Source: Ligustrum vulgare (taxonomy: Eukaryota; Streptophyta; Magnoliopsida; Lamiales; Oleaceae). Taken from it: 64,000 nt of DNA. The notes under the pieces were generated by a model, which saw only the letters and a list, made by a program, of their open reading frames with translations, was not told where the DNA came from and ran no database searches. A program made the position numbers and the translations under genes. The stretch covers positions 55,999,092 to 56,063,091 of the forward strand of contig OY743182.1 in assembly GCA_963555705.1 (NCBI GenBank). Reading direction: 5' to 3'. Below are positions 57,419-64,000 of this stretch, piece by piece. The stretch's first letter is position 1. Each line of letters begins with the position of its first letter.

Positions 57419-57700
57419 ACCTGCAATGACCATGCCATTGCAGGTCGTGGCTTGCAGTGACCTGGACGTGGCCTGCAGTGACCTGGACGTGACCTGCAAC
57501 GATCCAGGCCACTGCAAGTCGTGGCCTGCAATGACCCAGGTCACTGCGTGTCATGACCTGGACGTGGTCTGCAATGACCCAGGCCACTGTACGTCGTGGC
57601 CTGTAGTCACCTAGACGTGACTTGCAATGACCCAGGTCACTGCAGGTTGTGACCTGCAGTGATCAGGACGTGACCTGCGGTAACCTGAACATGCGCATCA
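57419..57700. repeat. CACTA subterminal tandem array
   Basis: Seven or more diverged units of 30-40 bp built on CCTGCAGTGACCTGGACGTG and CAATGACCCAGGCCACTGCA. TGACC and GGTCA half-sites appear in both orientations. Subterminal arrays of this sort bind TNPA-type proteins in CACTA elements. The frames through it are composition artefacts. Confidence 0.75.
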
Positions 57701-57819
57701 CCAAATATATATATATAATCGGCATATACGTAATAAAATTAAATTAACAACAATTATACTTACAAAATTGTTAATTTAAGATACAAATTAAATATATATG
57801 TAAATGCAAGTTTGATTAC

Positions 57820-58952
57820 GCTTCGATTTACACAAACCTATGAACGAAGTATTTTGCCCATAAGTTTTGAATCTCGATTACTTCCTCCGTTGAATAATAT
57901 TCTTTAAATGCCTATAAACAATCAAAATGAATTATTAGTTATTTTTTCATAAAATATAAAGTCATTATTAAAATTCTCATTTTCAATGACTTATACCTTT
58001 TCTAATGAAGTAAGTTGAAAGTGTTCTGTGATTATCTCATACATATTTCTCATAACGTTGTAGCCACACTCAGACCCTCGAGGTTGTTGAGGACATTGAA
58101 ATATTCACATTGAAAACTAACAATATTAGTAATCAAACTAAATAAAATATAGAAATAATTCAAATATTTTTAATAAAGTTTAAATCCGTGTTTTCATATT
58201 TTTACGTTTTTCCACGTTGTATTGGATTTTGTCCTCATGCCTCCAACTGTCCAATACATTTTGAAAGCCCTAAAATTTCAATACATTATATCAACAAGCT
58301 ACAAAATAATAATATGACTCAAATTTTCTGTAAATTTGGCAGAGTCTCCCCTATAAATTGAAATTATCCAACCTGTGGGGAGACCCTGCTATTCAAAACT
58401 ATCAACTTCTCAACAATTAAAACATAAATGCATCAATTTCACCACAACTCCACAATTATTTCATGAAAAGTTTCATAACTTACGTGTTCAATATCGACTT
58501 GGTATCCAAGTCACGCTTAGATAAAGCAGCTGAATCTAAGAACTACACCGTATTCTTCTCAGGAGAAATAATTAGCAACATCCAGTGATTTCTACGTATT
58601 ATGAACGTGTAAATCCAACTTTAAATATCATATCATTCAAATTAGGTTAAAAATTAGAGAATATCAATGGTCTTACTCCTGAAAATACGGTGTTAGAATG
58701 AATTTCTTAGTTTTCATTGCCTTCATGGTGCTGGCCAAGTAATTTATAACACCATTTGCATTTGTTCTTAGTGAAACCGATGCAATGTGTGTCGGAGACA
58801 TGAATCCAATCGATTCAATACCATATTCCTGACACAACTCATGGAGGTACCTAAAAAATAATAATACCAATAAATAGAAATAAAATAATGATTTAAATTG
58901 AAGTTATAATTTTTGATTAGAAGTCTTACAATGAAAACACTTGTAAGATAGA
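57820..58952 (-). pseudogene. Ulp1-like C48 peptidase, C-terminal part with catalytic Cys
   Basis: Minus strand, exon-like blocks: the first ends near 58678 and holds YLHELCQEYGIESIGFMSP and YLASTMKAMKTKKFILTPYF. Next is NHWMLLIISPEKNTV then FLDSAALSKRD (58590-58510), with a stop where the family has Tyr. After an intron holding hairpin module copy 4 comes the FQNVLDSW-type block (58275-58200), then QPRGSECGYNVMRNMYEII (58090-58030) with the active-site Cys. It ends VIEIQNLWAKYFVHRFV at about 57835 with a stop. The catalytic His, Asp and Cys positions are all visible. The sister copy at 7223-8330 lacks the Cys block. Confidence 0.78.
58333..58390 (-). other. hairpin module, copy 4 (CACTA Ulp1 intron)
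   Basis: Minus strand: GTCTCCCC pairs perfectly with GGGGAGAC, then ACAGGTTG with CAATTTAT (wobbles, one bulge), loop GATAATTT. Same intron position as copy 2. In the first eight pairs, copy 2 has imperfect CTCTCT where this copy has a full match. Confidence 0.8.
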
Positions 58953-59090
58953 TGTAACACCTCAAGTTCAAGAATATTAAACCTAGGTGTTAACTTCCCT
59001 TTTTCTTTTAATGCGGAAATAAATCATTTAAAACCATGCGGAATTTAAATCGTTTACACAATCAAAATGTTCATTTATCTATTATGAAAT

Positions 59091-59150
59091 TTTACAGAAA
59101 TTTCGACAGAGTCTCCTCTGTAAATTGGACATAGCCAACCTGTAGAGGGA
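59091..59150 (-). other. hairpin module, copy 5 (gypsy LTR)
   Basis: Minus strand CCTCTACAGGTTGG, loop CTATGT, CCAATTTACAGAGG, then AGACTCTGTCGAAATTTCTG. The outer pairs CCTCT/AGAGG are matched although they differ from copies 2 and 4. Confidence 0.8.
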
Positions 59151-59685
59151 TATCAAAATCATTTTAAAGTACACATCTCAACTCATTCAATCCCAAACAT
59201 CATCCAAACCATTACAATAAATCCCAAACTCCTCAACAATATAATTCCAAGTAAATAAACTTTAGCAAATGAAATAAGAGGTAATTTAACCTCAATAATA
59301 CGTGAATTAAAGAATAAATAATGAGAAATTGAAATAAGTTCTAATTTAACTTTTATTTTAAAAGGGTTGAAGTGGGTATAGCCTGAGTCAGCTGCCGAGT
59401 GCTCTCCTCGGATCACCTAACTTTCATCACCTGAAATGTTGGGGAGGGATTGGGGTGAGCTAAAGCTCAGTAAGTAAACTTTATGCATGAATGCTTTAAA
59501 CTTTGAAATATGTATCCCCATTCACTTTAACCTTTCAAAACTTTCAACATTTCGAACTTTCACTTAACATTTCAAAACTTTCACTTCATTTCCATCGTGA
59601 GCTCACTTGATGTAACTTCTAGTCAATCAGATAACAGTGGGCAATTCTTATTTGGAACTAGGTTAACTTTCACATTTCCACCGAA

Positions 59686-59756
59686 AAGCGGCTCATTCAT
59701 TTCATTCCACCGCAAAGCGGCTCATTCGCTTCATTCCACCGCAAAGCGGCTCATTA
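59686..59756 (+). repeat. three CCGCAAAGCGGCTCATT tandem units
   Basis: Units of about 28 bp (CACCGMAAAGCGGCTCATTC then CATTC); each core CCGCAAAGCGG is a small palindrome. The related LTR at 42370-42440 has CGCTTTGCGG versions. Confidence 0.8.
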
Positions 59757-60055
59757 CATTCTGTAGCAACCAAGAATTTTTACGCGATTAATAATTATTT
59801 TAATAGAAAATCGTGTCGCTACTATTTCACCCATTTTTATTAAGTTAACGCAGCGACGTATTCGTATAGCCAAGTCAAGAAATAATCGAGATCGTTCGAT
59901 TTTAAATTAAATTCCGAATTTCTAAAAATATCTCCATTTTCTTGATTTAAAGTATATTAAGTCCAAATACTTAATTCAATGTTATCCCAATATTTATTTA
60001 TACAAAAATTACTTTTATTATTTAAATTAAGAAAATATATGCAAGCATGAGAGGT

Positions 60056-60258
60056 TCCATTATATGTAATCATGAAGAGCATAATATTTGTATAAAAAAT
60101 GGAAAAGTATATGAATGATTTATATACTCCATTATATATAATCATGAAGAGCATAATATTTGTATAAATATGGAAAAATATATGAATGATTGATAGACTC
60201 CATTATATATAATCATGAAGAGCATATTATTTGTATAAATATGGAAAAGTATATGAAT
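60056..60258 (+). repeat. 71-bp tandem triplication
   Basis: Three copies starting at 60056, 60128 and 60199, each TCCATTATATRTAATCATGA through AGAGCATAATATTTGTATAA to AAGTATATGAATG. Confidence 0.9.
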
Positions 60259-60482
60259 GGTGCTTTACTTTAAGAAAAGGATGTGTTAAAATTAATAGAA
60301 TTGAATGATTATGTTTACAATATGCCAACTTTATACATCTATTTAAACCCATCTCTTTTACACACAACTCTACACATATACACTTATTTCCAACCTCTTG
60401 ACAAAATCCACAAGTAAGAGAAATTCAAGGTGGTCAAGAAAGTTTTGGTCCATTTACTACTACACTTCATTTTAATCTTTTA

Positions 60483-61490
60483 AAATGTAAGTATATCTTA
60501 TGTTTTTATGAAAATTAAGTATGTTGTTATGAAATGTAAGTATATCTTATGTTTTTATGAAAATTAAGTACGTTGTTATGAAATGTAAGTATATCTTATG
60601 TTTTTATGAAAATTAAGTATGTTGTTATGAAATGTAAGTATATCTTATGTTTTTATGAAAATTAAGTATGTTGTTATGAAATGTAAGTATATCTTATGTT
60701 TTTATGAAAAGTAAGTATGTTTTTATGACAAGTAAGTATATCTTATGTTTTTATGAAAAGTAAGTATGTTTTTATGAAAGGTAAATACACCTTATGTTTT
60801 TATGAAAAGTAAGTATGTTTTTATGACAAGTAAGTATATCTTATATTTTTATGAAAAGTAAGTATGTTTTTATGAAAGGTAAATACACCTTATGTTTTTA
60901 TGAAAAGTAAGTATGTTTTTATGACAAGTAAGTATATCTTATGTTTTTATGAAAATTAAGTATGTTGTTATGAAATGTAAGTATATCTTATGTTTTTATG
61001 AAAATTAAGTATGTTGTTATGAAATGTAAGTATATCTTATGTTTTTATGAAAATTAAGTATGTTGTTATGAAATGTAAGTATATCTTATGTTTTTATGAA
61101 AATTAAGTATGTTGTTATGAAATGTAAGTATATCTTATGTTTTTATGAAAATTAAGTATGTTGTTATGAAATGTAAGTATATCTTATATTTTTATGAAAA
61201 TTAAGTATGTTGTTATGAAATGTAAGTATATCTTATGTTTTTATGAAAATTAAGTATGTTGTTATGAAATGTAAGTATATCTTATGTTTTTATGAAAATT
61301 AAGTATGTTGTTATGAAATGTAAGTATATCTTATGTTTTTATGAAAATTAAGTATGTTTTTATGAAAGGTAAATACACCTTATGTTTTTAAGAAAAGTAA
61401 GTATGTTTTTATGAAAAGTAAAATACATTATGTTTTTAAGAAAAGTAAGTATGTTTTTATGAAAAGTAAATATACCTTATGTTTTTACGA
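60483..61490 (+). repeat. 49-bp minisatellite, about 20 units
   Basis: The unit reads AAATGTAAGTATATCTTATG, TTTTTATGAAAATTAAGTAT, GTTGTTATG. Two variants occur in blocks: first GTTGTTATGAAATG units (60483 to about 60700), then GTTTTTATGACAAGTAAG units (about 60700-60960), then a long run of the first type (to about 61345), and degenerate AAATACACC units at the end. Each unit is itself two related halves (TAAGTAT...TTATGAAA). Confidence 0.93.
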
Positions 61491-62005
61491 AAATGTTTGG
61501 ATCATTGCTATGAAATCAATCTCACAAGATTGCTATGGGTCCCATATGATATGTTTATGATTATGTTAAGGGGACCGGAGTTTAGTAGCGCTACACATAA
61601 GAATTCTTGTCATCTAAGTTCGGTAAAATTCTTGTGTCTCTCTATGTTTATGAGGATTTCGATCCTATCCTATGTTATGATGAAAATGACCATATGCTTT
61701 CAAAAGAAAATTATGCTTGGTATACTTACTGGGATTTTATAAATCTCACTCCACGATATTTACCATTTTCAGATAATTGAAGGTTCGAGGCGGTCAACAT
61801 GGAAGTGGCAAAAGTGGTTAAGATTGATGAGATAATTATGTTGAACTTTATGTAAGAAAATTATGTTCTATTTTTATTCACAAATTAAATTATGGGATTC
61901 TAATTATTCTTTTGAATAATTTTACATTACTATTTAAGTCTCGATAATATGATATGAGTCACTTTTAGTGGCACTCGAATGGTCGAGAATTCGGGTCGTC
62001 ACAGT

Positions 62006-62018
62006 TGGTATCAGAGCC
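62006..62018 (+). promoter_or_regulatory. primer-binding site, initiator Met tRNA
   Basis: TGGTATCAGAGCC, exact consensus, two bases after the LTR. Confidence 0.92.
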
Positions 62019-62060
62019 AAGAGTTTTAAAAACGATTCTGTAGATTTTTGAAATTTTATT

Positions 62061-62093
<33 letters not shown>

Positions 62094-62271
62094 TATTCAC
62101 GTGAACAGTAAAACGACGTGCTATTCATGATGAACAGTGAACGAAATCACTATTCATTTAAAAAAAAAAAAATTGAATTTTCACATGTCAAGTATGGTTA
62201 TGATTTTGAAAAGTATGATGAAATTTGATGTGCGAATTTCAAGGACAAAATTCATTTTTAGCAAGGGAGTT
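62019..62271 (+). mobile_element. collapsed internal region of a gypsy element
   Basis: Only 253 bp lie between the PBS and the next LTR: a poly-A run (62066-62091), CTATTCACGTGAACAGTAAA repeats with GAACAGT, a second A run, then GAATTTCAAGGACAAAATTC and a polypurine-like TTAGCAAGGGAGT (62259-62271). The first part is leader and the last is the 3' end before the LTR; the whole gag-pol is gone. Confidence 0.75.
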
Positions 62272-64000
62272 TGTAATGTCCTGAAAATTTTATGGAATAT
62301 AATTAGTTAGTGATATGATGTTTATATTGATGTCTTTGATAAATTTCTAGAAGTTCGGGGACTAAAGGAAAATAAGATTTGACGATAAATTTTTATTTGG
62401 GTTAATTAGGCCCAATCTTATGTAAAGATGCGAAATGATTAATAATAATTTTTTTTAAAAATATTTTAACTCATCACTCTACTATGTCACTCTCCACGTA
62501 TTGACTCCTCGAACCAGGTATGTTATATGCTTTGCAAGTCATTTACGATTTTATTAAGACATGTTAAGTATGAAATATTCATATGTTATGAATCTTTAAG
62601 TGAAATATACATGTTGAGTATGATATGAATTGATAGAAGCCTAAATTTTAATTTATTCATTTTAATGTAGAATCATGAGACATAGAGGATATTGATATGA
62701 ATTTTGGTTCATATTAAGCTTAGTAAGATTGACTCAATTAGAAATTAAGTTGGGTTGTAACTTTGGCCCAAAATATATGGAATAATATATTAAACAAACA
62801 AAATTGATAATGAATTGTACAATAATTTATCCCTTTATCACTACCTTTGTGTAAAAACAAGGGAAAAACTGTGGATGGTTATTAGTACTTCCTCTTCAAG
62901 TTTCAATTTTCGGTTCAATAATTTATCCCTTTATCACTACCTTTGCTTAAAAGCAAGGAAAAACTGTGGATGATTATTGGTACCACTCTTCAAGTTTCAA
63001 TTTTGAAAAAAAAAAAAAAAAAAATATGATTTACGAATGATTTTCAAAATAATCTTTGTCGTCAAGTTTAGAAATGATGAGCCCTAAATGGACTTTGCAT
63101 AATTGATTTTAGACATGGCACTAAATATGAGAAGTCAACAGAAAGGACTAGATAATATTTTCGAATTATTCATCGTTTAGATTAAACGAGAAATAGAAAG
63201 TCAGTTTTATGAAGTTATGATGAGATGTTGAGATTATAAGTGATATGATTTTATTGAGATTTTTATGAGAAGCATTATGAAGTTAGAGATTTAAAGATTT
63301 GGTTATTGGGAATTAAGTAATGGATATTATGTTGAGTAAGTGAATTATGCCTCTATATTGAAGAGAAATTTATTATGAACTTTGGCCTTGTGATTAAATT
63401 TTGGGAATATGATTTATGACTTATAAATATAAGTATGAGTAATCTTTTGAGCCAATTAAGGTATTGAAGGAAGTGATATTGTGATATTGACGACTATGAT
63501 TTGAAATTTCTATGTTGAGGAATTATGAATTGATTTTCTGGAATATTTTTTTATGATATTGAAGTTTGATGAAATTGTGGTCAATTTTTAGATCGTTGTG
63601 ATCAAATGTGGAATTATTTATTATTGTGAGTTATGAAGTATGCTTACGGTTTGAATAAGTCCAAATTTCAAAGGAAACTCTGCTTAGAATTTTATCGTTT
63701 GGAATTAAGAGCATAGTATGGTATGCAATCACTAAGAGAATTGAGGTTAGACATGCAAATTCATTTACATCACAAACGAGATTTAGTAGATGATAACAGA
63801 GATATTTATTATTTTCTCGTAAGGAGAACACACAAGAGTCACATTGGAAAGAAATACATGAAACACGCAAAATCAAAAGAAAGCAACATGGGAAATTCCT
63901 CAAATTGAGAGATGTGTTTCCGGAGTAGCCATATCCTACCACCTCTGACCTTTTGAGGAAATAAAGAAACCTTCAAAAAGGTGTGTTTCGAGAGTAAGAA
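62272..64000 (+). repeat. gypsy LTR of a different family, runs off the window
   Basis: Begins TGTAATGTCCTGAAAATTTT straight after the polypurine tract. It does not align with the 5' LTR at 59762. It contains a 100-bp direct repeat (about 62820-62895 and 62917-62990, with TTTATCCCTTTATCACTACC) and hairpin module copy 6. No gene; the open frames 63631-63942 (-) and 63723-63908 (+) lack motifs. Confidence 0.7.
63641..63692 (+). other. hairpin module, copy 6 (weak)
   Basis: TTACGGTTTGAATAAGTCCA, then AATTTCAAAGGAAACTCTGC. The sequence skeleton is kept but the stem is poor. Confidence 0.5.

Larger units (their letters stand above)
57200..58952 (-). mobile_element. CACTA element, 3' part only (minus strand)
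   Basis: The 3' terminus at 57200 reads, inward on +, CACTAGTACAGAAACAGG, then CGTCGGTT motifs as at 956. It is followed by a perfect 68-bp palindrome, a tandem subterminal array and a Ulp1-like pseudogene. At 58953 it is cut by a Tekay-type LTR. The 5' part of the element is not in the window. The terminal motif and coding similarity place it in the same family as 956-8340. Confidence 0.85.
58953..59761 (-). repeat. Tekay-type LTR fragment (minus strand)
   Basis: Reverse complement of roughly the last 0.85 kb of the LTR at 40547-43207: the end at 58953 is TGTAACACC, and 59400-59490 matches 42640-42710. It contains hairpin module copy 5 (59091-59150). At its left edge it interrupts the CACTA Ulp1 gene; at 59762 it is itself interrupted by another LTR. 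Confidence 0.82.
59762..62003 (+). repeat. gypsy LTR with internal minisatellite
   Basis: 2242 bp, from TGTAGCAACCAAGAATTTTT to GGGTCGTCACA, followed two bases later by a canonical PBS, so this is a 5' LTR on +. It contains a 71-bp triplication and a 1-kb minisatellite. The LTR remnant at 19067 belongs to the same broad family. The open frame 61479-61742 has no match. Confidence 0.85.

Noticed and set aside
60483..61490. Regular direct repeat considered as a CRISPR array
   Set aside because: There are no unique spacers; the whole 49-bp unit repeats, each half resembles the other, and the context is a plant LTR.
1..64000. tRNA or rRNA genes
   Set aside because: tRNA-like matches were all short primer-binding sites at LTR edges; no cloverleaf-sized gene or rRNA core was seen, although I could not run a search tool.

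Overview
The window is nuclear DNA of a flowering plant, probably a eudicot. It is AT-rich and built almost entirely from nested, decayed transposable elements: CACTA, Ty3/gypsy (Tekay-, Athila- and Tat-like), Ty1/copia and hAT. Many LTR elements carry a primer-binding site matching initiator Met tRNA. The only traces of ordinary genes are short exon-like pieces resembling plant LETM1, a starch synthase and a nucleobase-ascorbate transporter. I see no intact host gene, rRNA, tRNA or CRISPR. The species cannot be told from the sequence.

Layout. 1-955: unclassified broken coding remnant, then an (AAT)n tract. 956-8340: a CACTA (En/Spm) element on + with a 5' terminus, TNP2-like transposase, Transposase_24-like second gene and a Ulp1-like protease, all with stops, cut off at the 3' side. 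8390-10483: Ty3/gypsy debris. 10484-17482: an RT-less Athila-like element with target duplication ATAGT. 17565-18537: starch synthase and LETM1 exon pieces (minus). 19067-22894: an LTR carrying a 1.2 kb inverted duplication of itself. 22895-24273: a further minus-strand LTR. 24280-34900: the remains of one or more exon-bearing segments on the minus strand, split by a hAT element (24350-27539, itself holding a solo LTR) and by a short gypsy element (27928-31699). 34901-43207: the best preserved element, a Tekay-type gypsy with gag, protease, RT/RNase H and integrase still readable. 43580-46440: two large fold-back structures. 46750-47470: Tat-type pol fragment. 47541-56247: a worn copia element on minus. 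57200-58952: a second CACTA 3' end on minus, interrupted by a Tekay-type LTR (58953-59761), which is interrupted in turn by another gypsy LTR (59762-62003). That LTR is followed by a PBS, about 250 bp of leader and PPT, and a third, different LTR that runs off the window.

Nesting can be read from target-site duplications: ATAGT (10484-17482), ACTTTATT (hAT), CAAACC (solo LTR), TGATC (27928-31699) and CAACG (34901-43207). Removing the hAT and the TGATC element rejoins exon-like reading frames exactly. The deepest layer was therefore a segment of several gene fragments on one strand, with introns kept, as in Helitron or Pack-type capture.

The observations most worth following are: an array of TTACGGCCGTAA palindromes spaced in multiples of about 10.5 bp in both LTRs of the 27928-31699 element; a hairpin-forming module of about 60 bp at six sites in both gypsy LTRs and CACTA elements; a perfect 68-bp palindrome in the CACTA subterminal region; an intron-like 111-nt insertion between gag and protease; and a cluster of perfect GC-rich hairpins between PBS and gag of the copia element. 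Coordinates of decayed elements are hand-read and approximate unless a terminus or target duplication is cited.
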